A stretch of DNA of 41,017 nt from contig DBXT01000052.1 in the NCBI GenBank assembly GCA_002309615.1, positions 1 to 41,017 on the forward strand. Direction: 5' to 3'. The notes beneath the pieces are model-generated. The model saw only the letters and a list, made by a program, of their open reading frames with translations, ran no database searches and was not told where the DNA came from. Source of the DNA: Bacteroidales bacterium UBA1205 (lineage in GTDB: Bacteria > Bacteroidota > Bacteroidia > Bacteroidales > WCHB1-69). This document shows, one piece after another, positions 18,246-25,921 of the stretch. Made by a program: the position numbers and the translations under genes. How positions within the stretch are numbered: the first letter of the stretch is position 1; every line of letters begins with the position of its first letter.

Positions 18246-19160
18246 ATGGATCTGAAAAATAGAAATTTAATTTCAATTTCTGATTATAGTAAGGAAGAAT
18301 ATATGCACATTTTAAAGTTGGCTGCAGACTTTGAACGTCATCCCGTACAAAATATAGCAGAAGGTAAAGTGGTGGCTACCCTGTTTTTTGAACCTTCCAC
18401 TCGTACTCGATTAAGCTTTGAAAGTGCTGCCTGCAGAATGGGCGCAAAAGTAATCGGTTTTTCCGATGCTTCTAACTCCAGCACTGCCAAGGGCGAAAGC
18501 TTAGCCGATACCATTCGTACCGTAAGTTGCTATGCCGACATCATAGTAATGCGTCATCCGCTGGAAGGTGCTGCCAGAGTTGCCAGTGAAGTGGCTACAG
18601 TGCCGGTAATTAACGCCGGTGACGGAGCTAATCAACATCCGACCCAATGTATGCTGGATTTATATTCCATACTTACCACCCAAGGAACATTAGACAACTT
18701 GGACATTGCATTGGTCGGAGATTTAAAATATGGTCGTACCGTTCACTCATTGGTGGAAGCCATGTGTAATTTTAACACCACTTTTCATTTGGTATCGCCC
18801 GAAAGTTTAAAATTACCTTCCATAGTAAAAATGCATATTAAAAAACACAATTTAAATTATTATCAATATAGTGAAATTCCGGAAGCTATCAATAAAGTGG
18901 ATATTTTATATGTAACCCGTGTACAAAGAGAGCGTTTTTTGGATATACAAGACTACGAAAAAGTGAAAAACTCGTATGTACTGGACCGTTCTATGCTCAC
19001 CAATGTTAAAAGTAATATGAAAATATTGCATCCGCTTCCTCGTGTAAATGAAATTGCCACCAACGTAGATTCCACCGAACAAGCTTACTATTTCCAACAA
19101 GCACAAAACGGCGTATACGTCCGCCAAGCATTAATAGCCGCTATATTAGGGCTTAAATAA
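18246..19160 (+). CDS. pyrB: aspartate carbamoyltransferase, catalytic subunit
   Basis: This enzyme makes carbamoyl aspartate from aspartate and carbamoyl phosphate in de novo pyrimidine synthesis. The 304 residues include the carbamoyl-phosphate loop FFEPSTRTRLSFE (47-59, with STRTR at 51-55) and NASNSSTAKGES-type 80s loop as DASNSSTAKGESLADT. HPTQCMLDLY in the first domain, LVGDLKYGRTVHSL and HPLPRVNEI at the C-terminal aspartate site are also present. ATCase rather than OTC is indicated by HPLPRV and the pyrI gene 31 bases downstream. It sits directly behind arginine deiminase, an unusual pairing. Confidence 0.97.
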   Translation: MDLKNRNLISISDYSKEEYMHILKLAADFERHPVQNIAEGKVVATLFFEPSTRTRLSFESAACRMGAKVIGFSDASNSSTAKGESLADTIRTVSCYADIIVMRHPLEGAARVASEVATVPVINAGDGANQHPTQCMLDLYSILTTQGTLDNLDIALVGDLKYGRTVHSLVEAMCNFNTTFHLVSPESLKLPSIVKMHIKKHNLNYYQYSEIPEAINKVDILYVTRVQRERFLDIQDYEKVKNSYVLDRSMLTNVKSNMKILHPLPRVNEIATNVDSTEQAYYFQQAQNGVYVRQALIAAILGLK

Positions 19161-19191
19161 TTTTAAGTAGAACCATCAAATACAACATAAT

Positions 19192-19647
19192 ATGGGTAAG
19201 AAAGAATTAGTAGTTTCTGCTATCAAAAACGGTACGGTAATAGACCACATTCCTGCCGACAAATTATTCCAAGTAGTACGCACATTGGGATTAACCGATT
19301 GCAATACACAAGTGCTTATTGCAAACAATTTGGATAGTACCAAATTAGGAAAAAAGGGTATCATCAAATGTCAAGATGTTTATTTATCCCAAACCGATAT
19401 TAACAAGTTGGCATTGGTAGCTCCTTCGGCAACACTTATCACCATTCATGAATATGAAATTACGGAAAAAATCAGCATCGGAATTCCTTCACATATAGAA
19501 GGCACGGTAAAATGTTTTAATCCTAAATGCATTACCAATGTTGAAAATGTAACACCGAAATTTGATGTAATAGATAAGGAAGATCTGAAATTACAATGTT
19601 GTTATTGCCAAAAAGTCACTAAAAAAGACACGCTTACGTTTCTATAA
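19192..19647 (+). CDS. pyrI: aspartate carbamoyltransferase, regulatory subunit
   Basis: This is the zinc-binding regulatory chain that dimerises and binds nucleotide effectors to control PyrB allosterically. The 151-residue length is typical. The N-terminal nucleotide domain begins KKELVVSAIKNGTVIDHIP. The C-terminal zinc site is Cys108, Cys113, Cys136 and Cys139 with the C-x4-C...C-x2-C spacing of the family. It completes the arcA-pyrB-pyrI run. No hairpin terminator is visible before the tRNA-Leu promoter at 19665. Confidence 0.96.
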   Translation: MGKKELVVSAIKNGTVIDHIPADKLFQVVRTLGLTDCNTQVLIANNLDSTKLGKKGIIKCQDVYLSQTDINKLALVAPSATLITIHEYEITEKISIGIPSHIEGTVKCFNPKCITNVENVTPKFDVIDKEDLKLQCCYCQKVTKKDTLTFL

Positions 19648-19664
19648 TTTTTTTATGGAAAAGC

Positions 19665-19695
19665 ATTGGCAATTGAAATAAAAGTGCTACATTTG
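19665..19695 (+). promoter_or_regulatory. promoter of tRNA-Leu (ATTG-N19-TACATTTG)
   Basis: A -33-like ATTG at 19665-19668 is separated by exactly 19 bases from a -7 TACATTTG at 19688-19695, close to the Bacteroidota consensus. The tRNA begins 15 bases downstream. Confidence 0.65.
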
Positions 19696-19710
19696 CACTT
19701 TCAAAAAAAC

Positions 19711-19797
19711 GCTCGGGTGGTGGAATTGGTAGACACGCCACTTTGAGGGGGTGGTGCGGGTTCCCGCGTGCAAGTTCGAATCTCGTCCCGAGCACCA
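19711..19797 (+). tRNA. tRNA-Leu (anticodon GAG)
   Basis: This is an 87-nt class II tRNA. The acceptor stem is GCTCGGG/CCCGAGC with discriminator A and an encoded CCA end. The anticodon stem is CCACT/GGTGG with loop TTGAGGG (anticodon GAG, reading CUC/CUU), and the long variable arm has CGGG-TT-CCCG. The T-loop is TTCGAAT. The encoded CCA contrasts with the tRNA-Pro gene, which lacks it. Confidence 0.95.
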
Positions 19798-19800
19798 AAT

Positions 19801-19835
19801 AAAAAGTTATTAGAAAATAACTTTTTATTTTTTTA
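19801..19835 (+). terminator. intrinsic terminator of tRNA-Leu
   Basis: AAAAAGTTATT pairs with AATAACTTTTT across a 4-base loop, followed by a T-rich run. It begins 3 bases after the tRNA CCA end. Confidence 0.78.
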
Positions 19836-20024
19836 TCCCTTCCCGCACACACGAATTCCGAAGCTATTGCGTTCCTTTTCCATTGAAATATCAATATTTA
19901 TTATCTTTAAAACAAATTGTTTTGAAAAAACTCGCTTGACACGAAAGATACGCTGCCATAGCAGGCAATGTTTACACAATGACCGAAAAAAAATGACAAT
20001 GACATTTATTTAATAATATAATGT

Positions 20025-20032
20025 TATCTTTG
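20025..20032 (+). promoter_or_regulatory. -7 element (TATCTTTG) for the SGNH hydrolase gene
   Basis: It is an exact TATCTTTG, 36 bases before the ATG at 20069. The open frame nominally begins at an ATG at 20021, which lies in the promoter and so is not the start. Confidence 0.58.
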
Positions 20033-20068
20033 CAAAAGATTATTACTTATCATCACACAAGAAAAAGA

Positions 20069-21232
20069 ATGGAAATAAAATTCACCTCAACAAGTTCAAA
20101 TCACGCAAAATTAATTAAGTATATAAACAACATCGTTGTTCTTGTCTGTTTTTGGTTATTACCGTTTGAAATAGTTGCTCAAGATGTACCTCACGTGCTA
20201 TTTATCGGAAACAGTTATACTGAGGCAAACAATTTACCCGATATGGTGCAACAAGTTGCCCGCAGTGCGGGAAGAGATATTACCTATGCAAGCAATACTC
20301 CCGGAGCTTGCACCTTTTCAACGCATTGCAACAATAACTCCATGAATTTAATTCGTCAAGGAGGATGGGATGTGATAGTGTTGCAAGAGCAAAGCCAATT
20401 GCCGTCATTCCCGCAGAATCAAGTGGAAACGCAATGTTTGCCATTTGCAAAATGTTTGGCAGATTCGGCCATTGCTTACAATCCTGATGTAAAGGTAATG
20501 TTTTATATGACATGGGGACGAAAAAACGGGGATGACGGCAATGCTCCCTATTTCCCCGTTTTAGGCACATACGAGGGCATGGACAGTATGCTTTGTTTGC
20601 GATACATGCAAATGAAAGAAGACAATGATGCATTTGTTTGTCCTGTGGGAAGAGTATGGCGACAAATTCGCTTTTTACATCCTGAAATAGAATTATATGA
20701 TGCCGATGGGAGTCACCCCTCACCAGCCGGTTCTTACGCTGCCGCATGTGCTTTTTATGCCATGATTTTTGCTCCATGGCATGCTACCATGCCCACTCTT
20801 CCTGAAGAAATAACCGCCGATAGCATAGCCCTGTCGGCCGCCCATACGGTTGACAATGTAACTTATACCGCCGATTTGGATAAACATACGGCTTTCCTTG
20901 TACGCGAAATAGTGGATGCCGTTGTTTTTGATTCATTGTATGTATGGCAAAAACGAATGTCTGTTATAGACGGAATGAACGAAGCAGAAGAAAAGCATTG
21001 GTCTGGTGTACTTTATCCCACTCCTGCCAATAACATGCTTTTTGTAGACATTAATACGCCTGCAGAGATAAGCACATCTTTGACAGCGAACATTGCGGAT
21101 GTGCAAGGTCGTATTTACCAAACCGTTTCCATGCAAGCAGGACACAATGCCGTCAATATTTCATCATTGCCTCAAGGAACATATTTTTTACTATTGCCTG
21201 ACAAAGCGTTTAAGTTTGTAAAAAAAAGATAG
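20069..21232 (+). CDS. secreted SGNH-type hydrolase with T9SS type A sorting domain
   Basis: This is a predicted exported esterase/lipase-like hydrolase of 387 residues. A signal peptide (about 1-38, hydrophobic core near 20-33, probable cut after VAQ) leads to an SGNH domain. Block I is FIGNSYTE (nucleophile Ser49), and block V is DADGSHPSPAG with the Asp213/His216 dyad. WDVIVLQEQSQ near 100-110 fits the family. The last ~70 residues (LYPTPANNMLFVDINTP... DVQGRIYQTV... LPQGTYFLLL) form a T9SS type A C-terminal sorting domain, so the protein is exported through the type IX system. The start at 20069 is chosen because the longer frame begins inside the -7 element. Its substrate is unknown. Confidence 0.88.
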   Translation: MEIKFTSTSSNHAKLIKYINNIVVLVCFWLLPFEIVAQDVPHVLFIGNSYTEANNLPDMVQQVARSAGRDITYASNTPGACTFSTHCNNNSMNLIRQGGWDVIVLQEQSQLPSFPQNQVETQCLPFAKCLADSAIAYNPDVKVMFYMTWGRKNGDDGNAPYFPVLGTYEGMDSMLCLRYMQMKEDNDAFVCPVGRVWRQIRFLHPEIELYDADGSHPSPAGSYAAACAFYAMIFAPWHATMPTLPEEITADSIALSAAHTVDNVTYTADLDKHTAFLVREIVDAVVFDSLYVWQKRMSVIDGMNEAEEKHWSGVLYPTPANNMLFVDINTPAEISTSLTANIADVQGRIYQTVSMQAGHNAVNISSLPQGTYFLLLPDKAFKFVKKR

Positions 21233-21272
21233 TCTGCAATGCCAAGACAAAAGAAAGATGATCACTTATAGC

Positions 21273-21302
21273 AAAAAAAAGCGGCATAAGCCGCTTTTTT
21301 TT
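21273..21302. terminator. bidirectional terminator between SGNH hydrolase and DUF5606 genes
   Basis: Eight A, GCGGC, ATAA loop, GCCGC, then eight T. It is symmetric and serves the convergent genes on both sides. Confidence 0.88.
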
Positions 21303-21311
21303 AAATAAATG

Positions 21312-21731
21312 TTATTCTTCTTTTTTTTCTTCTTCTTGCTCTTCGTCAAATACCAGCAGATTATTTTGCTGCAATATATTGTACCATGTAAACAGTTTCT
21401 TCATATCCGAAACATGTACTCTGTCTCTGTCATACTCAGGCAAAACTTCTGCCATTTTATTTTTTAACTCATCGGCAGAGGCTTTTTTGGCATCCAATGT
21501 TTTACCTCCTTTTTCTAAAACGTAAATGTTTTTTATTACCTGTTCTAAAGGGATGTCTTCACTGTCGGTAAACATACATATATCGCTTAACGAACTTGCT
21601 TGCATTGATGCAAATATCGGCATTCTTGTCTTATCTAACAACGATTCTACTATTACGTTGTTATTTCCCCTTGAAATCATTTTAAACAAACCGCCTTTTC
21701 CTGATACGGTAATAATTTCTTTTAAATTCAT
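21312..21731 (-). CDS. DUF5606 family protein
   Basis: This 139-residue cytosolic protein matches the conserved Bacteroidota family DUF5606. It starts NLKEIITVSGKGGLFKMIS and continues with RGNNNVIVESLLDKTRMPIFA and the DIPLEQVIKNIYV segment. The C-terminal part (LPEYDRDRVHVSDMKKLFTWYNIL) is also typical and ends in an acidic Glu-rich tail. The function is not established. It is last in a minus-strand run, 23 bases after miaA, and ends at the shared bidirectional terminator. Confidence 0.85.
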   Translation of the reverse strand: MNLKEIITVSGKGGLFKMISRGNNNVIVESLLDKTRMPIFASMQASSLSDICMFTDSEDIPLEQVIKNIYVLEKGGKTLDAKKASADELKNKMAEVLPEYDRDRVHVSDMKKLFTWYNILQQNNLLVFDEEQEEEKKEE

Positions 21732-21754
21732 GTGTATTATTTATTTATTAATTT

Positions 21755-22645
21755 CTATATAATGTTTAACACTTGTTCTATTGTTGGTGATTGCATAAAA
21801 ATATAATCATTTCCTTCTTTCTTAAACCATGTCATTTGACGTTTAGCATAACGTCGGGTATTGACTTTTATTTTATCTATTGCAAAATCCAAGTCGGTTT
21901 TTCCTTCTAAATAATCAAAAAGTTCTCTATACCCCACCGTATTCAAAGCATTTAAATGTTTATAAGGAAATACGCTTTGTGCTTCCTTCAACAATCCTTG
22001 TTCCATCATTTTATCCGTTCGCCTGTTGATGCGTTCCACCAATTGTTCTCTCGGCATGGTAAGGCATATTTTCACTATCTCAAAATCGCGTTGAACTTTC
22101 ACCTTACATCGAGATTCGCTATAAGGCTTTCCTGTTTGATAGCACACTTCCAAAGCTCGCAATATACGCTTGTGATTATGCTTATCCACCATGTTGTAAA
22201 AAACTGGATCCAATTCCTGCAATTGTTGCAAACAGGCTGCTGTGCCCTGCTCTTTCCATTGTTGTAACAATCTGTTTCGCAATTGCATATCTATATCCGG
22301 CATATTGTCTATGCCATTACACAACACATCTATATACATGCCGCTTCCGCCTGTGAGCACTACATAAGTATGTTTTTGGAACAAGGTTTTCAATACTTCT
22401 AAGGCTTGCTGTTCATACATACTTACATTATAATAATCATGTATGGATAAATGACCGACAAAATGATGCTTAATTCCTTTCATTTCCTCTGTTGTCGGTG
22501 CTGCTGTTCCGATAGGAATTTCGGCATAAAATTGCCGTGAATCGGCGGAAACAATTTCCGTGGACAAGGCTTGTGCCAAGGATATGGAAAAATCGGTTTT
22601 TCCTACCGCTGTAGGACCGGTAATCACCAACAACTTGTTCGGCAT
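21755..22645 (-). CDS. miaA: tRNA dimethylallyltransferase
   Basis: This enzyme transfers dimethylallyl from DMAPP to A37 of tRNAs reading UNN codons. The 296 residues show the P-loop GPTAVGKT (10-17), SADSRQFY with the catalytic Asp, IGTAAPT, LTGGSGMYID, and the tRNA-binding NHKRILRALEVCYQTGKP helix. The C-terminal TRRYAKRQMTWF motif is standard. It lies 15 bases after the pRiA4b ORF-3-like gene and 23 bases before the DUF5606 gene, so the three are likely one transcript. Confidence 0.97.
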   Translation of the reverse strand: MPNKLLVITGPTAVGKTDFSISLAQALSTEIVSADSRQFYAEIPIGTAAPTTEEMKGIKHHFVGHLSIHDYYNVSMYEQQALEVLKTLFQKHTYVVLTGGSGMYIDVLCNGIDNMPDIDMQLRNRLLQQWKEQGTAACLQQLQELDPVFYNMVDKHNHKRILRALEVCYQTGKPYSESRCKVKVQRDFEIVKICLTMPREQLVERINRRTDKMMEQGLLKEAQSVFPYKHLNALNTVGYRELFDYLEGKTDLDFAIDKIKVNTRRYAKRQMTWFKKEGNDYIFMQSPTIEQVLNII

Positions 22646-22660
22646 GCTTATATTGACAAG

Positions 22661-23227
22661 TTAGATTTCAAAATCATCATGAAAATCTTCCAAATCTTCG
22701 GGATTATACCCGTCGTCATCGGTAAAGACATCATCGTCAAAATTGTCTATCAACAATTCATCGGGAGACAGTTCTTTGAAGGACTTAGGAATTTCTCCCT
22801 TACTATGGGTGCATTTAGGATATTTGGCAATAGCGGCCGCGTCATCCACTTTGGATGTTTTGAGCAATTCTATATAGAATGTTTTTAAATTCAAAAAATC
22901 ATATTCATATATCATTTTTTGATGCGGGTCATCAATATAATCACTCAATACGGCATCTGCCATAACCGATTTAGGCACTTCCGCTTGTTCTTCTTCTTCA
23001 TCCATCATGTCCATCAATGTAATTTCTTTATGCTTTTCCCATCGGTGGTCGGCAATGTAAAAAGAAGCCAATTCTTTACTATTTAAATTAATGGATTGAA
23101 TGATGATATTATGAAAATCCAAAAATGTTTGATTGGACAATATTTCATAATCGCGAACAAAATCCTCTACCTCATCAAATGTTAATCTAAACTTATAAAC
23201 GTACATTTTATCATTATTTTTATTCAT
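22661..23227 (-). CDS. pRiA4b ORF-3 / IS1096 passenger TnpR-like protein
   Basis: This 188-residue protein resembles the pRiA4b ORF-3-like family, sometimes labelled IS1096 passenger protein. It has YVYKFRLTFDEVEDFVRDYEI at the start (its recognisable core), ADHRWEKHKEITLMDM, the YEYDFLNLKTFYIELL block, and a CTHSKGEIPKSF segment, followed by an acidic Asp-rich tail. Despite the family name, no transposase, inverted repeats or target duplications are visible, and chromosomal homologs of this type occur in many Bacteroidales. It precedes miaA by 15 bases. The molecular role is unknown. Confidence 0.72.
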   Translation of the reverse strand: MNKNNDKMYVYKFRLTFDEVEDFVRDYEILSNQTFLDFHNIIIQSINLNSKELASFYIADHRWEKHKEITLMDMMDEEEEQAEVPKSVMADAVLSDYIDDPHQKMIYEYDFLNLKTFYIELLKTSKVDDAAAIAKYPKCTHSKGEIPKSFKELSPDELLIDNFDDDVFTDDDGYNPEDLEDFHDDFEI

Positions 23228-23312
23228 TTTACGGCAAATTCAATGCCAATACACTCGGATAAATAAAAAATATTTTTCTTTGCTTACTTTCTCCAAATTA
23301 TTTTATCATGCG

Positions 23313-24059
23313 TTATAGGTTGCGTTTATAAACATTCTTTAATTGCTGCTGTACAATCTCATACACACATGCCTGCCAATCGGTATAAAATAGCCATCCA
23401 TTATCCAAAGAGGATAAGGGTAACATTTGATAGGTTAAAAAATTCATTTTGGCAAGACTCAGGAAAAATTTTTCCATGCATCTATACATGCCCATATCGC
23501 AATACAACACATAATTTATCACTCCCATTAAATTGGTGGAATGCTCTTCCATTTTTTTAGTAAAAGCATGCCACATGCCTAATTGATAATCTTCTTCTTG
23601 AGCAAAACTTGCTTCATCAATAAAATCATCATCACCAAAATCCATAGTCGTTTGATTAGCCATGACAGAGCCTTTCATCATATTGCTTTTTTTAGGCTTA
23701 GGCAAATAAAACTGTGCTTGCTCGGTGTTTCCCATCAAAACATCTTGATTAACATTGCGATTGGCTTTACACACTATTGACACAGGCTTATCTCTGTACA
23801 CTGTGTTAGCCGGCCAATATACATAAGTTTTAAAGTTATTAAAGACTGTTTCCGTTTGGAAAAAGGCATCGTATATCGAGAACAAACACCGGGTATGTAT
23901 TCCTAATTGATTAAAAAAATCCACCGCAGACAAATCAGTACGAATCAACAATGCAAACGGGTCGTGCTTCCACAACACATCGTCACTATGCAATTCTGAC
24001 ACTTTCAACGGCTTAATACCAAGTGCATTTACTCTTGACCGCTTGTTTTGTTCCATCAA
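23313..24059 (-). CDS. hypothetical protein, unrecognised
   Basis: I do not recognise this 248-residue protein. It has no signal peptide or membrane helix. It contains an internal low-complexity acidic stretch (DFGDDDFIDEASFAQEEDYQ near 139-158), flanked by a globular-looking N-terminal half with aromatic beta-like segments (FKTYVYWPANTVYRDKPVSIV) and a helical C-terminal part rich in Met, Tyr and Leu. It lies 85 bases upstream of the pRiA4b-like gene on the same strand. A -7 element at 24080-24087 is 21 bases before its start and may drive it together with the downstream genes to 21.3 kb. Confidence 0.65.
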   Translation of the reverse strand: MMEQNKRSRVNALGIKPLKVSELHSDDVLWKHDPFALLIRTDLSAVDFFNQLGIHTRCLFSIYDAFFQTETVFNNFKTYVYWPANTVYRDKPVSIVCKANRNVNQDVLMGNTEQAQFYLPKPKKSNMMKGSVMANQTTMDFGDDDFIDEASFAQEEDYQLGMWHAFTKKMEEHSTNLMGVINYVLYCDMGMYRCMEKFFLSLAKMNFLTYQMLPLSSLDNGWLFYTDWQACVYEIVQQQLKNVYKRNL

Positions 24060-24079
24060 TAAATATTCGTATTTTTCTG

Positions 24080-24087
24080 CAAAAATA
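24080..24087 (-). promoter_or_regulatory. -7 element (TATTTTTG) for the 23.3-24.1 kb gene
   Basis: It matches TANNTTTG on the minus strand, 21 bases before the start codon. AT-rich context makes chance occurrence possible. Confidence 0.42.
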
Positions 24088-24170
24088 ACATTTTTATTTC
24101 ATAGTCTTTTCTCTTTCAACAAAAAATTCGCAATTTCTTTATATTTTTTATAACATTTTATTTCAATCCA

Positions 24171-24986
24171 TTAACGATTCATCCGTAGGGTATTTCTCTG
24201 CATATTTTCCATATTCAACAATGCCCGCAAACTATTATTCGGAATGTAGTTTCTAAAAGGATACAATATTTTTACGGCATATTTCAGCCATGGTTGATAA
24301 GTAATGCTTATATCGCAATATGCTTTGCGAAAATGAAATTTACTCATCAAAAAATCTTGCACACCGGAATGATTGCTCACAGAGCGGGCTCCGTCATTTA
24401 CATATTGCAAACCGCACTCTTGTAAATAATACCTATTCATTTCAAATATTAAACCATAATACACACTATGCTCTTTCATATGTTGAGGAACAGCTTTAAG
24501 GGTGCTGTAATTACAACTAATATCATTTACCTTGTTCAAACTAAAAGCGGCTAACTGACGTGTTTGCTTGTCTTCTGCTATCCAATACTGCCATTGGGAC
24601 GTATGTTGTTGCAACATATTTTGAAATTGCGTCATAGACATCAACGATGTTTTTATCTTATAACTTTCCGCTGCGGCAACATACACCTGATAACCGTTTT
24701 GGATAAGATAATCTTTATCGCATGGCTTGATATCATAATATGCCAATGCTTTTCGTACATTAGAACGATATTTGGAGGGTATTTCTTCTATTCCTCCGAA
24801 ACTGTCTTTAATCACATACCAAAAATCGGTATGTTGAACTTTATCAAAATGATATACATTTCTCACCATCCATCCTCCGCGTTGCAACAATTGCCGGCAT
24901 TCTGCCGGGGACAAACGTTGCTCCGCACTCGGGTCCGAGGTGCCCACCCAAGCATGTTTGTACAATTGAAAATTCTCAACCTGCAT
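24171..24986 (-). CDS. GNAT/FemAB-like acyltransferase family protein, uncharacterised
   Basis: This 271-residue cytosolic protein appears to have an acetyltransferase-like fold. WQYWIAEDKQTRQLAAFSLN (about 141-160) looks like the central GNAT strands, EHSVYYGLIFEMNRYYL like the following helix, and YVNDGARSVSNHSGVQDFLMS-like plus KFHFRKAY like the C-terminal strand and helix with the usual N-x-G-F substitution. Similar proteins are seen in Bacteroidota near polysaccharide genes. The first open codon is a TTG at 24992; the ATG at 24986 (MQVENFQLYKHAWVG) is the more likely start. It is preceded by a -7 element at 25008-25015 and stands alone. The acyl donor and acceptor are unknown. Confidence 0.6.
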   Translation of the reverse strand: MQVENFQLYKHAWVGTSDPSAEQRLSPAECRQLLQRGGWMVRNVYHFDKVQHTDFWYVIKDSFGGIEEIPSKYRSNVRKALAYYDIKPCDKDYLIQNGYQVYVAAAESYKIKTSLMSMTQFQNMLQQHTSQWQYWIAEDKQTRQLAAFSLNKVNDISCNYSTLKAVPQHMKEHSVYYGLIFEMNRYYLQECGLQYVNDGARSVSNHSGVQDFLMSKFHFRKAYCDISITYQPWLKYAVKILYPFRNYIPNNSLRALLNMENMQRNTLRMNR

Positions 24987-25007
24987 CGTCAACTTTTATC
25001 TATTCTG

Positions 25008-25015
25008 CAAAGATA
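25008..25015 (-). promoter_or_regulatory. -7 element (TATCTTTG) for the GNAT-like gene
   Basis: It is an exact TATCTTTG on the minus strand, 21 bases before the chosen ATG. Confidence 0.55.
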
Positions 25016-25121
25016 GCATTATTTTACTTATTTATTGACATATTCTTTAGCCGACACCTTACTTTTTGCATTCATAATGCTATATTTTTTCATCAACAAT
25101 TATCTTATTATGTTTTTTGTG

Positions 25122-25129
25122 TATTTTTG
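25122..25129 (+). promoter_or_regulatory. -7 element (TATTTTTG) for sufC
   Basis: It matches TANNTTTG, 36 bases before the sufC start, in a T-rich leader. Confidence 0.48.
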
Positions 25130-25165
25130 CAGATTATTAATATTGTATATTTTTTTCAAAATTAA

Positions 25166-25918
25166 ATGGATACATTACTTGAAATCAGAAATTTACACGT
25201 CTCTGTAGAGGATAAAGAAATACTTAAAGGCGTCAATTTAACCATTTGTAAAGGAGAGGTGCATGCATTGATGGGACCCAACGGGAACGGAAAAAGCACC
25301 TTAGCATCTGTTATAGCAGGCAAAGACACCTATCGGGTTACTCAAGGAGAAATTATATATAAAGGCAGGGATTTGCTTACTATGTCCATAGAAGACAGGG
25401 CAAGAGAAGGTATTTTCCTCGGTTTTCAATATCCGGTGGAGATAAAAGGAGTAAGCATGACCAATTTTATGAAAACGGCTTTGAATGAAATTCGACAATA
25501 TAAGGGTTTGCCACCGCTTAGCGCTCCTGAATTTTTAGCCAAAATGGAAGAAAAAAAGAAGGTGGTGGAACTCACTGCCAAACTCTCCAATCGCTCGGTT
25601 AACGAAGGTTTTTCCGGCGGTGAGAAAAAACGCAACGAGATATTCCAAATGGCCATGTTAGAACCCGATTTAGCCATTTTGGACGAAACCGACTCCGGTT
25701 TGGACATAGACGCGTTAAAAGTGGTGGCAGGCGGAGTTAACCAACTCAAAACCCCCGACAATGCCACTATCGTCATCACTCACTACCAACGTCTGTTGGA
25801 TTACATAGTGCCCGATTTTGTTCATATTCTATACGAAGGAAAAATAGCCATGACAGGAGACAAAAATTTGGCTCTTAAGTTAGAAAAGGAAGGCTACGAC
25901 TGGCTGAAAAACAAGTAA
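25166..25918 (+). CDS. sufC: Fe-S cluster assembly ATPase SufC
   Basis: This is the ABC-type ATPase that drives iron-sulfur cluster assembly on the SufBD scaffold. The 250-residue length is standard. It has Walker A GPNGNGKST (37-45), the SufC-typical GFQYPVEIKGVSMTNF (86-101), signature FSGGEKKR (149-156), Walker B LAILDE (169-174) and the D-loop SGLDIDAL. It is normally found as sufBCD, but here no sufB or sufD is adjacent: the upstream gene is divergent and the downstream gene, 3 bases away, is a methylase. Confidence 0.96.
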   Translation: MDTLLEIRNLHVSVEDKEILKGVNLTICKGEVHALMGPNGNGKSTLASVIAGKDTYRVTQGEIIYKGRDLLTMSIEDRAREGIFLGFQYPVEIKGVSMTNFMKTALNEIRQYKGLPPLSAPEFLAKMEEKKKVVELTAKLSNRSVNEGFSGGEKKRNEIFQMAMLEPDLAILDETDSGLDIDALKVVAGGVNQLKTPDNATIVITHYQRLLDYIVPDFVHILYEGKIAMTGDKNLALKLEKEGYDWLKNK

Positions 25919-25921
25919 AAC

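Noticed and set aside
19634..19894. 86-codon minus-strand frame across tRNA-Leu
   Set aside because: It is antisense to the tRNA and its terminator; spurious ORFs of this kind over tRNA genes are common.
22661..23227. possible transposon because of the IS1096 passenger family name
   Set aside because: No transposase, inverted repeats or target duplication nearby; such homologs are ordinary chromosomal genes in this phylum.
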